From CAZAPO01 sp044841755 (GTDB lineage Bacteria; Bacteroidota; Bacteroidia; Flavobacteriales; Flavobacteriaceae), in NCBI GenBank assembly GCA_044841755.1, contig JAXOFM010000007.1, positions 60,639 through 124,638 on the forward strand: a DNA stretch of 64,000 nucleotides. Reading direction: 5' to 3'. A model generated the notes under the pieces. The model saw only the letters and a list, made by a program, of their open reading frames with translations, was not told the origin of the DNA and searched no databases. The stretch's first letter is position 1, and the number at the start of each line of letters is the position of its first letter. Of this stretch, positions 36,647-45,148 are shown piece after piece. The position numbers and the translations under genes were made by a program.

Positions 36647-36677
36647 CAAAAATCATAATAAAAAGTTAATAAACCAA
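36647..36677 (-). promoter_or_regulatory. Promoter of the susCD operon
   Basis: On the minus strand, TTG (36675-36677), a 20-nt spacer and GATTTTTG (36647-36654) match the Bacteroidota pattern with one mismatch. No nearby sigma/anti-sigma pair or hybrid sensor would suggest special control. Confidence 0.5.
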
Positions 36678-36727
36678 TAATTATTTGCTAAAATTTTGAT
36701 TTTATTTCAATTTTAAATGTTAAATAT

Positions 36728-38422
36728 TTAGAAAGAAGTACTCAGGCTTAGTTGAATTTTTGAGTTTGAAAAGTCAATTTTTTCCTTTCCAGTTTTACCT
36801 ACGCCGTAATTAAATTTTAGTAATCCTGATTTTGTTACTAGGCCAAAACCAATTCCAAAACCATATAGTTTGTCCTCTAAATCAATTAGTTGATTCTCAA
36901 TATAAGCTGCATCAATTATTGAATAAACGTATAGCGATGAACTCAATCTAAATCTATACTCGCTATTCAAAGTAGCATACAGTGAAGCGTAAATACTGTT
37001 TTCATCAAAACCTCTTAGTGAGTTAATACCTCCAAGCCTTAAAAGTTCGTTGGTTAAGTATTGATCAGATATTAAACCCTCTGAAATTAATTTTAAGTAT
37101 ATGCTATTATTTTTATTTAGGTTAAAAATTTTATCTGAATATATGCTGAAGGTAGATTGTTCTTCTTTTAAACTGTTTACTGTTCTAGATCCAAAACCAA
37201 GTTTACTTTGAAAGCTAAAGTTAATTGGAAATAAAGGGTCGTTGTTTCTTTTACTGGTATAATGATATCCTAAAGAATAGAAAGTAGCATTATAGTCTTG
37301 AACAGTTTCTGTTAGATTCGTTGTAATGTCGTTTGATTGTCTTGAGGAAATTCCCGCAATAATTTTTTGTTTTTGATTGATGTTATAGAATATATCTAAT
37401 GTTTGTTGCGTGTTAGTAAAAGTAGAATCCTGTTTAAATATGTTTAGAGATAATTCGGTTCCTATTGGAGAGCCTAATAAATAAGGAAGGTTTAAATTCG
37501 CATTAAAAGTTCTTTGATCATTTCCGTCACTTCTATATTTTACTTTGAAAGTTTCACCATAATTTAAGTTGTTTAATAATTTTAAATCTAGATAACCATA
37601 AAATTCTAACTTATTATTATTTTCATTTGTTCCAAAACCTAAAAAACCATCAAAGGCATTAGCCTTCCCTTTTTCTAAATAAAGAAATACTGAAGAAGAG
37701 TCTTTAGTAAATAATATCTCCGGGGTTCTAAATTCATTTGCAAAGGGTAGTTGATTAATTAGCTGCGATTTCTTTTGCAGTTCTTTTAGATCTAGAATAT
37801 CAGACTCTTTAATTTTTGCGTAATGTTTTAAGAAAGATTTAGGGAATTTTTCATATCCTTTTAAGGTAATGCTATTTATTGTTCTTATTTTATTTGAAGC
37901 AATAATTAAATTAGCTCTAATACTTTCATCGTCGCGCTTCTCTAAAGCTGTCAACTTTAACGAGTTAAAAGGTAGACCTTTGGAGATTAGATAATCGTTA
38001 ACATAATTCAAAGAATTTTCTAGTTCGATTATAGGTACTTTAAAAAAGCTGTCTTCAACTTCATCTAGAAAGGAATCCAAAAACGATTTATCTAGATTGT
38101 TTTTATTATAATATATATATATGGTGTAAAATTGCTTCTTAAGATCAAATTTTGCTACATATAGACTGTCATTTTCTTTCTTGCTATACAAAAGTTTATT
38201 TTCAATATAGCCCTTTATTTGAAGTTGCTTTTGAACACTAGCTATTTCTTGATTTAATGTTTTTATGTTTTCGAATTCTCTGTTATAATCTAAAGAGTCA
38301 ATTACTGTGTTTTCATATTCGCTGTTACCAATAATCTTTAATTTTATGTTTTGACCGTTGGCAGTCAGGATAGTTGAGAAGTAAAATAATGGAAAGACCA
38401 ATAAAAATTTTGCAATCTTCAA
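36728..38422 (-). CDS. Omp85-superfamily outer membrane protein (POTRA plus barrel)
   Basis: 564 residues from a TTG start that gives an ideal signal peptide (MKIAKFLLVFPLFYFSTILTANGQ); another TTG lies three codons upstream and no ATG is available. POTRA-like segments occupy about 30-240 (INSITLKGYEKFPKSFLKHYAKI). The C-terminal half is a barrel with the conserved L6 motif in INSLRGFDENS at about 467 and a C-terminal aromatic residue (LSLSTSF). It is shorter than BamA (one or two POTRA domains), so a TamA- or two-partner-like transporter is more likely. It lies 109 bases upstream of susC on the same strand. Confidence 0.83.
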   Translation of the reverse strand: MKIAKFLLVFPLFYFSTILTANGQNIKLKIIGNSEYENTVIDSLDYNREFENIKTLNQEIASVQKQLQIKGYIENKLLYSKKENDSLYVAKFDLKKQFYTIYIYYNKNNLDKSFLDSFLDEVEDSFFKVPIIELENSLNYVNDYLISKGLPFNSLKLTALEKRDDESIRANLIIASNKIRTINSITLKGYEKFPKSFLKHYAKIKESDILDLKELQKKSQLINQLPFANEFRTPEILFTKDSSSVFLYLEKGKANAFDGFLGFGTNENNNKLEFYGYLDLKLLNNLNYGETFKVKYRSDGNDQRTFNANLNLPYLLGSPIGTELSLNIFKQDSTFTNTQQTLDIFYNINQKQKIIAGISSRQSNDITTNLTETVQDYNATFYSLGYHYTSKRNNDPLFPINFSFQSKLGFGSRTVNSLKEEQSTFSIYSDKIFNLNKNNSIYLKLISEGLISDQYLTNELLRLGGINSLRGFDENSIYASLYATLNSEYRFRLSSSLYVYSIIDAAYIENQLIDLEDKLYGFGIGFGLVTKSGLLKFNYGVGKTGKEKIDFSNSKIQLSLSTSF

Positions 38423-38520
38423 GACAAACAATTTAGGTGTAAATCTAACGGAAAATAAAGTGAAATAATATTACCTCAAATTTTATTTTTCATTGAGTTT
38501 GAAAATTAATGTATTACGAT

Positions 38521-38550
38521 TTGAATTATTGATTTTAATTTCTACCTTTG
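38521..38550 (+). promoter_or_regulatory. Promoter of the str ribosomal operon (rpsL)
   Basis: TTG (38521-38523), a 19-nt spacer and TACCTTTG (38543-38550) match the Bacteroidota consensus exactly. This would be the main promoter for rpsL-rpsG-fusA-rpsJ and, by readthrough, the ribosomal genes beyond. Confidence 0.8.
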
Positions 38551-38553
38551 CAG

Positions 38554-38574
38554 CCCTCTAAGAAGAGGGTTTTT
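38554..38574 (+). promoter_or_regulatory. Hairpin plus T run at the 5' end of the rpsL transcript
   Basis: CCCTCT and AGAGGG pair across AAGA and are followed by five T. The hairpin begins only 4 bases after the -7 box, so it would sit at the very 5' end of the mRNA. It may stabilise the mRNA or act as an attenuator. Confidence 0.55.
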
Positions 38575-38595
38575 AAAATTATATTATAACATAAT

Positions 38596-38970
38596 ATGCC
38601 AACAATTTCACAATTAGTAAGAAAAGGAAGAGCCAAAATAACTAAGAAGAGTAAATCGGCTGCTTTGAATTCTTGTCCTCAAAGACGTGGAGTTTGTACG
38701 CGTGTTTATACTACCACGCCTAAAAAACCTAACTCGGCAATGCGTAAAGTTGCAAGGGTAAGGTTAACAAATGGTAATGAAGTAAACGCATACATCCCAG
38801 GAGAAGGACATAATCTTCAGGAGCACTCGATAGTATTAGTTAGAGGTGGAAGGGTAAAAGATTTACCAGGAGTTAGATATCACATTGTACGTGGTGCTTT
38901 AGATACCGCAGGTGTTGAAGGACGTACACAACGTAGATCTAAGTATGGTGCTAAACGCCCTAAAAAGTAA
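38596..38970 (+). CDS. rpsL: 30S ribosomal protein S12
   Basis: 124 residues starting MPTISQLVRKGR, with TTPKKPNSAMRKVARV and RGGRVKDLPGVRYH. The lysines of PKKPNSA and of VKDLPG, where streptomycin-resistance changes occur, are wild type. It sits at the decoding centre. First gene of the str operon, 45 bases after the promoter box and without a Shine-Dalgarno sequence, as is normal in this phylum. Confidence 0.99.
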   Translation: MPTISQLVRKGRAKITKKSKSAALNSCPQRRGVCTRVYTTTPKKPNSAMRKVARVRLTNGNEVNAYIPGEGHNLQEHSIVLVRGGRVKDLPGVRYHIVRGALDTAGVEGRTQRRSKYGAKRPKK

Positions 38971-38992
38971 TTTAAAACTTTAAGAAGAAGAC

Positions 38993-39469
38993 ATGAGAAA
39001 AAGACAGGCTAAAAAAAGACCTATTTTACCAGATCCACGTTTTAACGATCAGTTAGTGACTCGTTTCGTTAACATGATGATGTGGGATGGTAAGAAGTCA
39101 GTAGCGTTTAAAATCTTTTATGATGCAATTGACATTGTAGAAGAAAAGAAAACAGACGAAGAAAAGACTGCTTTAGAATTATGGAAAGACGCATTATCAA
39201 ATGTAATGCCTCACGTTGAAGTTCGTTCAAGACGTGTAGGTGGAGCTACTTTCCAAATTCCAATGCAAATTCGTCCTGACCGTAAAATTTCAACTTCTAT
39301 GAAGTGGTTGATTAATTTTGCGCGTAAAAGAAACGAAAAATCTATGGCTCAAAAATTAGCAGCAGAAATCTTAGCTGCAGCTAAAGAAGAAGGAGCAGCC
39401 GTTAAGAAGAGAGTTGATACTCATAAAATGGCAGAAGCAAACAAAGCATTCTCTCACTTTAGATTTTAA
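38993..39469 (+). CDS. rpsG: 30S ribosomal protein S7
   Basis: 158 residues with the S7 opening MRKRQAKKRPILPDPRFND and the rRNA-binding segment EVRSRRVGGATFQIPM. It initiates assembly of the 30S head. Second gene of the str operon, 22 bases after rpsL and 5 before fusA. In E. coli S7 represses this operon; whether it does so here is not visible. Confidence 0.99.
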   Translation: MRKRQAKKRPILPDPRFNDQLVTRFVNMMMWDGKKSVAFKIFYDAIDIVEEKKTDEEKTALELWKDALSNVMPHVEVRSRRVGGATFQIPMQIRPDRKISTSMKWLINFARKRNEKSMAQKLAAEILAAAKEEGAAVKKRVDTHKMAEANKAFSHFRF

Positions 39470-39474
39470 TTAAC

Positions 39475-41601
39475 ATGGCAAGAGATTTAAAATATACTAG
39501 AAATATTGGTATTGCTGCGCACATTGACGCAGGAAAAACTACAACTACAGAGCGTATTCTTTATTATACAGGAGTTTCTCATAAAATTGGTGAAGTACAT
39601 GATGGTGCTGCAACAATGGACTGGATGGAGCAAGAGCAGGAAAGAGGTATTACAATTACTTCTGCTGCTACAACCTGTACTTGGCACTTCCCATCAGAAA
39701 ATGGAAAGCCAACTGCCGATGCAAAAGGATACCACTTTAATATTATCGATACTCCAGGTCACGTTGACTTTACAGTTGAGGTGAACCGTTCTTTACGCGT
39801 ATTAGATGGTTTAGTATTCTTATTTAGTGCAGTTGATGGTGTTGAGCCACAATCTGAAACTAACTGGAGACTAGCTGATAACTATAAAGTTCCAAGAATT
39901 GGATTTGTTAACAAGATGGACCGTCAAGGATCTAACTTCTTAGCAGTTTGCCAACAGGTAAAAGACATGTTAGGTTCTAATGCAGTTCCTATTGTTCTTC
40001 CAATTGGTGAGGAAATGGACTTTAAGGGTATTGTTGACCTTGTGAAGAACAGAGCTATCGTATGGCACGATGAAACACAAGGAGCTACTTTCGATGTTAT
40101 CGAAATTCCTGAGGAGTTAAAAGAAGAAGCTGCTAAGTATAGAGCTTTATTAATTGAAGAAGTAGCAACTTATGATGAAAATCTTCTTGAGAAATTCATG
40201 GAAGATGAAGATTCAATTACTGAAGAAGAAGTACACGCTGCTTTAAGAGCTGCAGTTATGGATATGGCGATCATTCCTATGATTTGTGGTTCTGCATTTA
40301 AAAATAAAGGAGTTCAGTTCTTATTAGACGGTGTTTGTCGTTATTTACCTTCACCAGTAGATAAAGATGCTATCGTTGGAACTAACCCTGATACTGACGA
40401 GGAAATTTCTCGTAAACCAGACGTAAAAGAACCTTTCTCTGCTTTAGCGTTTAAAATTGCTACTGATCCTTTCGTAGGTCGTTTAGCATTCTTTAGAGCT
40501 TATTCAGGTGGATTAGATGCTGGTTCTTATGTATTGAACAATAGATCTGGTAAGAAAGAAAGAATTTCTCGTATCTACCAAATGCACTCTAATAAGCAAA
40601 ATGCAATTAACCGCATTGAAGCTGGAGATATTGGAGCTGCTGTAGGATTTAAAGATATCAAGACTGGTGATACTTTATCTGATGAAAAAAATCCAATTGT
40701 ATTAGAATCAATGGATTTCCCAGATCCGGTAATTGGTATTGCAGTTGAGCCTAAAACTAAGGCTGATGTAGATAAGTTAGGAATGGCTTTAGCTAAGTTA
40801 GCTGAAGAAGATCCAACTTTTACAGTTAGAACTGATGAAGCTTCAGGACAGACTATTATTTCTGGAATGGGTGAGCTTCACTTAGATATTATTGTTGATC
40901 GTTTAAAGCGTGAGTTCAAAGTTGAAGTAAACGAAGGTTTACCTCAAGTAGAGTACAAAGAAGCAATTACACAACGTGCTGAACACAGAGAGGTTTACAA
41001 GAAGCAATCTGGTGGACGTGGTAAATTCGCAGATATTGTATTTACTCTTGAACCAGCAGAAGAAGGTAAACAAGGACTTGAATTTGTTTCTGAAATCAAA
41101 GGTGGTAACGTACCAAAAGAATTTGTTCCTTCAGTTGAAAAAGGATTTAAAGCGGCAATGGTTAACGGTCCTCTAGCAGGATATGAAGTTGACGCTATGA
41201 AAGTTACTTTAACTGATGGTTCTTACCACGATGTGGATTCAGATCAATTATCATTCGAATTGGCTGCTAAACTAGGATTTAAAGCTGCTGCAAAAGCTGC
41301 TAAAGCCGTGATCATGGAGCCAATCATGAAATTAGAAGTGTTAACTCCTGAAGAAAACATGGGAGATATTGTAGGTGACCTTAACCGTCGTCGTGGTCAA
41401 GTAAATGACATGGGTGACAGAGCAGGATCTAAAGTTGTGAAGGCTAACGTGCCATTATCAGAAATGTTTGGTTATGTAACATCGTTACGTACATTATCTT
41501 CTGGTAGAGCAACATCTACTATGGAATTTTCACATTATGCTGAAACACCTTCAAATATTTCTGAAGAGGTAATTACAGCGGCAAGAGGAGTTGAAGCTTA
41601 A
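39475..41601 (+). CDS. fusA: Elongation factor G
   Basis: 708 residues of a complete EF-G translocase. GTPase motifs are visible: AHIDAGKTTTTERIL (G1), DWMEQEQERGITITSAATT (switch/G2), DTPGHVDF (G3) and NKMDRQG (G4). Domain IV includes YKKQSGGRGKFADIVF and the C-terminus GYVTSLRTLSSGRATSTMEFSHY. It drives tRNA-mRNA translocation and ribosome recycling. No tuf gene follows; the next gene is rpsJ, 11 bases on, the arrangement usual in Bacteroidota. Confidence 0.99.
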   Translation: MARDLKYTRNIGIAAHIDAGKTTTTERILYYTGVSHKIGEVHDGAATMDWMEQEQERGITITSAATTCTWHFPSENGKPTADAKGYHFNIIDTPGHVDFTVEVNRSLRVLDGLVFLFSAVDGVEPQSETNWRLADNYKVPRIGFVNKMDRQGSNFLAVCQQVKDMLGSNAVPIVLPIGEEMDFKGIVDLVKNRAIVWHDETQGATFDVIEIPEELKEEAAKYRALLIEEVATYDENLLEKFMEDEDSITEEEVHAALRAAVMDMAIIPMICGSAFKNKGVQFLLDGVCRYLPSPVDKDAIVGTNPDTDEEISRKPDVKEPFSALAFKIATDPFVGRLAFFRAYSGGLDAGSYVLNNRSGKKERISRIYQMHSNKQNAINRIEAGDIGAAVGFKDIKTGDTLSDEKNPIVLESMDFPDPVIGIAVEPKTKADVDKLGMALAKLAEEDPTFTVRTDEASGQTIISGMGELHLDIIVDRLKREFKVEVNEGLPQVEYKEAITQRAEHREVYKKQSGGRGKFADIVFTLEPAEEGKQGLEFVSEIKGGNVPKEFVPSVEKGFKAAMVNGPLAGYEVDAMKVTLTDGSYHDVDSDQLSFELAAKLGFKAAAKAAKAVIMEPIMKLEVLTPEENMGDIVGDLNRRRGQVNDMGDRAGSKVVKANVPLSEMFGYVTSLRTLSSGRATSTMEFSHYAETPSNISEEVITAARGVEA

Positions 41602-41612
41602 ATTTTAAGAAA

Positions 41613-41918
41613 ATGAGTCAAAAAATCAGAATAAAATTAAAATCATACGATCATAACTTAGTAGATAAGTCTGCTGATAAGATTGTAAAAACAGTAAAAA
41701 GTACTGGAGCTGTTGTAACTGGACCAATTCCATTACCAACGCACAAGAAAATTTTCACTGTATTACGTTCACCTCACGTGAACAAGAAGTCGAGAGAGCA
41801 GTTTCAATTAAGCTCTTACAAGAGATTATTAGATATCTACAGCTCGTCTTCAAAGACAATCGATGCGTTGATGAAGCTTGAATTGCCAAGTGGAGTTGAA
41901 GTTGAGATCAAAGTGTGA
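41613..41918 (+). CDS. rpsJ: 30S ribosomal protein S10
   Basis: 101 residues with MSQKIRIKLKSYDHNLVDKS and the loop PLPTHKKIFTVLRSPHVNKKSREQF. It belongs to the 30S head and in many bacteria doubles as the antitermination factor NusE. It is the last gene of the str unit; 142 non-coding bases with a terminator-like hairpin separate it from rplC. Confidence 0.99.
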   Translation: MSQKIRIKLKSYDHNLVDKSADKIVKTVKSTGAVVTGPIPLPTHKKIFTVLRSPHVNKKSREQFQLSSYKRLLDIYSSSSKTIDALMKLELPSGVEVEIKV

Positions 41919-42060
41919 TAAAAGAATAGGAAGGTAAAACTTTCAAAACATGTCCTGAGCTGCGTGCGAAGGAAAAACGGTAAAATACAATTCAAGGCTG
42001 AAATGTATTTCAGCCTTGAGTTTTAAATAACAAATAGTAAATAATTAATAAATAATAAAT
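41919..42060 (+). promoter_or_regulatory. Structured rpsJ-rplC intergenic leader
   Basis: This 142-base non-coding gap is the longest in the ribosomal cluster. It can form a hairpin GAAGGT/ACTTTC (41930-41945 region) flanked by AGGA/TCCT, then a G-rich single-stranded part (GCTGCGTGCGAAGG), then the terminator-like stem at 41993-42018. No consensus promoter is seen in it. It is a candidate attenuator for the S10-type operon that starts with rplC. Confidence 0.5.
41993..42026 (+). terminator. Terminator-like hairpin before rplC (possible attenuator)
   Basis: CAAGGCTGAAAT and ATTTCAGCCTTG are perfectly complementary over 12 bases with GT between, and are followed by AGTTTTAAAT. If it always ended transcription, the essential genes downstream would need another promoter, none of which is evident; partial or regulated termination is therefore likely. 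Confidence 0.65.
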
Positions 42061-42678
42061 ATGTCTGGGTTAATTGGAAGAAAAATCGGAATGACCAGCA
42101 TCTTTGATGAAAACGGGAAGAACATTCCTTGTACAGTAATCGAAGCTGGACCATGCGTTGTTACCCAAGTCAGAACTGAGGAAGTTGATGGCTATAGTGC
42201 CTTACAACTTGGTTTCGATGACAAGACAGAAAAAAATGCTTCGAAGGCTCAAGTTGGGCACACGAAAAAAGCAGGTACTTCTGTTAAGAAAAAAGTTGTC
42301 GAGTTTCAAGGTTTTGAGGAGGAGTACAAATTAGGCGATACTATTACAGTAGAGCATTTTGAAGAAGGTGAATTTGTTGATGTTGCTGGAACATCAAAAG
42401 GTAAAGGATTCCAAGGTGTTGTTAAAAGACACGGTTTTGGTGGTGTAGGTCAAGCTACTCACGGTCAACATAACCGTTTAAGAGCACCAGGATCTATTGG
42501 AGCTGCTTCTTATCCTGCACGTGTATTCAAAGGAATGCGTATGGCAGGAAGAATGGGAGGTGATACAGTGAAAGTTCAAAATTTAAGAGTTTTAAAAGTA
42601 GTTGCAGATAAGAATCTACTTGTTGTTAAAGGATGCGTTCCTGGACACAAAAACGCTTATGTAACAATTCAGAAGTAA
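42061..42678 (+). CDS. rplC: 50S ribosomal protein L3
   Basis: 205 residues starting MSGLIGRKIGMTSIFDENGK, with the extended loop KRHGFGGVGQATHGQHNRLRAPGSIG near the peptidyl-transferase centre. First gene after the structured leader. Its TAA overlaps the ATG of rplD by one base, indicating coupled translation. Confidence 0.99.
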   Translation: MSGLIGRKIGMTSIFDENGKNIPCTVIEAGPCVVTQVRTEEVDGYSALQLGFDDKTEKNASKAQVGHTKKAGTSVKKKVVEFQGFEEEYKLGDTITVEHFEEGEFVDVAGTSKGKGFQGVVKRHGFGGVGQATHGQHNRLRAPGSIGAASYPARVFKGMRMAGRMGGDTVKVQNLRVLKVVADKNLLVVKGCVPGHKNAYVTIQK

Positions 42679-43307
42679 TGAAGGTAGCAGTTTTAGATAT
42701 AAACGGAAAAGACACAGGAAGAAAGGTAGACCTTTCTAAAGATGTGTTTGCTATTGAGCCTAATAACCATGCTGTTTACTTAGATGTTAAGCAATATCTT
42801 GCTAACCAACGTCAAGGAACACATAAGGCTAAAGAAAGAGCAGAAATTACAGGAAGTACACGTAAGATTAAGAAACAAAAAGGTACTGGTACAGCTAGAG
42901 CTGGTAGTATCAAGTCTGGTGTATTTAAAGGTGGTGGACGTATGTTTGGTCCAAGACCAAGAAATTACAGTTTCAAATTGAACAAAAACGTAAAACGTTT
43001 AGCTCGTAAATCAGCTTTAACAATTAAGGCTGGAGAGAAAGCAATTACAGTTTTAGAAGACTTCAATTTTGAAGCTCCAAAGACAAAAAACTTCACAGCT
43101 GTTTTAAAAGCTTTAGGGCTTGAAAACAAAAAGTCTTTATTCGTGTTGGGTGACACAAATAATAATGTATATTTGTCGTCGCGCAATTTAAAAGGCTCTG
43201 AAGTTGTAACTAGCTCAGAAATAAGTACTTACAAGATTTTGAACGCAAATCAAGTAGTGCTTTTAGAGAGTGCAATAGAAGGAATTGAATCGAATTTAAG
43301 TAAATAA
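42678..43307 (+). CDS. rplD: 50S ribosomal protein L4
   Basis: 209 residues from the ATG at 42678; a longer open frame from 42633 overlaps rplC and was rejected. The conserved tunnel loop is KQKGTGTARAGSIKSGVFKGGGRMFGPRPRNY. In E. coli L4 controls the S10 operon by attenuation, which makes the hairpin upstream of rplC of interest here. Confidence 0.98.
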   Translation: MKVAVLDINGKDTGRKVDLSKDVFAIEPNNHAVYLDVKQYLANQRQGTHKAKERAEITGSTRKIKKQKGTGTARAGSIKSGVFKGGGRMFGPRPRNYSFKLNKNVKRLARKSALTIKAGEKAITVLEDFNFEAPKTKNFTAVLKALGLENKKSLFVLGDTNNNVYLSSRNLKGSEVVTSSEISTYKILNANQVVLLESAIEGIESNLSK

Positions 43308-43315
43308 GAAAGACC

Positions 43316-43606
43316 ATGAGTATCTTAATTAAACCGATAATCACAGAAAAAGCTACTAACGATAGTGAGTTAAACAATCGTTACACTTTTCAAGTGAACG
43401 TAAAGGCGAACAAGATAGAGATCAAAAACGCTGTAGAAGCGGTTTATGGTGTTTCTGTTGAAAAAGTTCGTACTATAAATGTCCGTCCAGATAGAAGAAC
43501 CAAGTATACAAAAACTGGTATTCAACATGGTAAAACAAATGCTACTAAAAAAGCAATTGTACAACTGGCGGAAGGTGAGACGATTGATTTATACGCTAAC
43601 ATGTAA
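43316..43606 (+). CDS. rplW: 50S ribosomal protein L23
   Basis: 96 residues with IIKPIITEKAT-type opening (MSILIKPIITEKATNDSE) and VRTINVRPDRRTKYTKTG. It lies at the tunnel exit, the docking point for trigger factor and SRP. 8 bases after rplD and 10 before rplB. Confidence 0.98.
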   Translation: MSILIKPIITEKATNDSELNNRYTFQVNVKANKIEIKNAVEAVYGVSVEKVRTINVRPDRRTKYTKTGIQHGKTNATKKAIVQLAEGETIDLYANM

Positions 43607-43616
43607 TTAGACAAGA

Positions 43617-44444
43617 ATGTCAGTAAGAAAGTTAAAACCGATCACACCAGGACAGCGATTTAGAGTAGTTAATGGATTTGACGCCATTACTACTGATAAG
43701 CCGGAGAAAAGTTTATTAGCTCCGAAAAAACGTACTGGTGGTAGAAACAGTCAAGGAAAAATGACTATGCGCTACAAAGGTGGTGGTCATAAGAGAAGGT
43801 ATCGTATTATTGATTTTAAACGTAACAAGCATGGTATTCCAGCTGAAGTTAAAACAATAGAATACGATCCAAACAGAACTGCGTTTATCGCATTATTAAA
43901 CTACCAAGATGGTGAGAAAAGATACATCATTGCTCCTAACGGATTACAAGTAGGACAAAATGTAGTATCTAGCAATGAGAAAGTGGCTCCAGAAATTGGA
44001 AACACTATGCCATTAAGCCAAATTCCATTAGGAACTATTATTTCTTGTATTGAGTTACGTCCAGGACAAGGAGCTGTTATGGCTCGTAGTGCTGGTGCAT
44101 TTGCTCAGTTAATGGCAAGAGATGGTAAGTTTGCAACAGTTAAATTACCTTCTGGTGAAACAAGAATGATTCTTGCTAATTGTTTAGCTACAATTGGTGT
44201 GGTTTCAAATTCAGACCATCAATTGCTTGTATCTGGTAAAGCAGGTAGAAGCAGATGGTTAGGAAGACGTCCACGTACAAGACCAGTAGTAATGAATCCA
44301 GTTGATCATCCAATGGGTGGTGGTGAAGGTAAATCTTCAGGTGGACATCCACGTTCTAGAAATGGTATACCTGCTAAAGGTTATAGAACCCGTTCTAAAA
44401 CAAAAGCGAGTAATAAATATATTGTAGAACGTAGAAAGAAATAA
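43617..44444 (+). CDS. rplB: 50S ribosomal protein L2
   Basis: 275 residues: MSVRKLKPITPGQRFRVVNG, a GGGHKRRYRIIDFKRN segment and the C-terminal VVMNPVDHPMGGGEGKSSGGHP containing the conserved histidine near the peptidyl-transferase centre. It is needed for subunit association. Confidence 0.99.
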   Translation: MSVRKLKPITPGQRFRVVNGFDAITTDKPEKSLLAPKKRTGGRNSQGKMTMRYKGGGHKRRYRIIDFKRNKHGIPAEVKTIEYDPNRTAFIALLNYQDGEKRYIIAPNGLQVGQNVVSSNEKVAPEIGNTMPLSQIPLGTIISCIELRPGQGAVMARSAGAFAQLMARDGKFATVKLPSGETRMILANCLATIGVVSNSDHQLLVSGKAGRSRWLGRRPRTRPVVMNPVDHPMGGGEGKSSGGHPRSRNGIPAKGYRTRSKTKASNKYIVERRKK

Positions 44445-44450
44445 TAAGTC

Positions 44451-44729
44451 ATGGCAAGATCATTAAAAAAAGGACCTTACGTTCATTATAAATTAGAAAG
44501 AAAAGTGTTGGCAAATGTTGAAGCTAACAAAAAGTCAGTAATCAAAACTTGGTCTAGAGCAAGTATGATTACTCCAGACTTTGTTGGTCAAACAATAGCT
44601 GTGCACAACGGCCGTCAATTTGTTCCTGTATATGTAACAGAGAACATGGTAGGACATAAGTTAGGAGAATTTTCACCAACAAGATCATTTAGAGGTCATG
44701 CAGGTGCCAAAAATAAAGGTAAAAAGTAA
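44451..44729 (+). CDS. rpsS: 30S ribosomal protein S19
   Basis: 92 residues: MARSLKKGPYVHYKLERKV, then TWSRASMITPDFVGQTIAVHNG and KLGEFSPTRSFRGHAG, all typical. A head protein that contacts S13. 6 bases after rplB. Confidence 0.99.
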   Translation: MARSLKKGPYVHYKLERKVLANVEANKKSVIKTWSRASMITPDFVGQTIAVHNGRQFVPVYVTENMVGHKLGEFSPTRSFRGHAGAKNKGKK

Positions 44730-44734
44730 GAGCT

Positions 44735-45145
44735 ATGGGAAGTCGTAAAAAACAAATGGCAGACGCTATTAAGGAAAGCAAAAAGCAAGTTGCTTTTGCA
44801 AAGCTTAATAACTGTCCTACGTCACCAAGAAAAATGCGCTTAGTAGCCGATTTAGTAAGAGGTGAAAAGGTTGAAAAGGCACTTAATATCTTAAGATTCA
44901 GTCAAAAAGAAGCTTCTAACCGTTTAGAGAAATTGTTATTGTCTGCGATGGCAAACTGGCAAGCTAAAAATGAAGATTCTGATATTGAAGAAGCTGATTT
45001 ATTTGTAAAAGAGATTAGAGTTGATGGAGGATCTATGTTAAAAAGATTACGTCCAGCTCCTCAAGGTCGTGCACACAGAATTAGAAAAAGATCTAATCAC
45101 GTAACACTCGTGCTTGGAGCTAATAATAACACACAAAGCAATTAA
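44735..45145 (+). CDS. rplV: 50S ribosomal protein L22
   Basis: 136 residues. The core is NCPTSPRKMRLVADLVRGEKVEKALNIL, and the tunnel beta-hairpin is at LKRLRPAPQGRAHRIRKRSNH. It has an N-terminal extension of about 20 residues (MGSRKKQMADAIKESKKQ) compared with E. coli, as in other Bacteroidota. The hairpin that contributes to macrolide sensitivity appears intact. Confidence 0.98.
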   Translation: MGSRKKQMADAIKESKKQVAFAKLNNCPTSPRKMRLVADLVRGEKVEKALNILRFSQKEASNRLEKLLLSAMANWQAKNEDSDIEEADLFVKEIRVDGGSMLKRLRPAPQGRAHRIRKRSNHVTLVLGANNNTQSN

Positions 45146-45148
45146 TAA

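Noticed and set aside
42633..42677. Earlier start for rplD inside rplC
   Set aside because: The extension is non-conserved; the ATG overlapping the rplC stop gives the normal L4 N-terminus.
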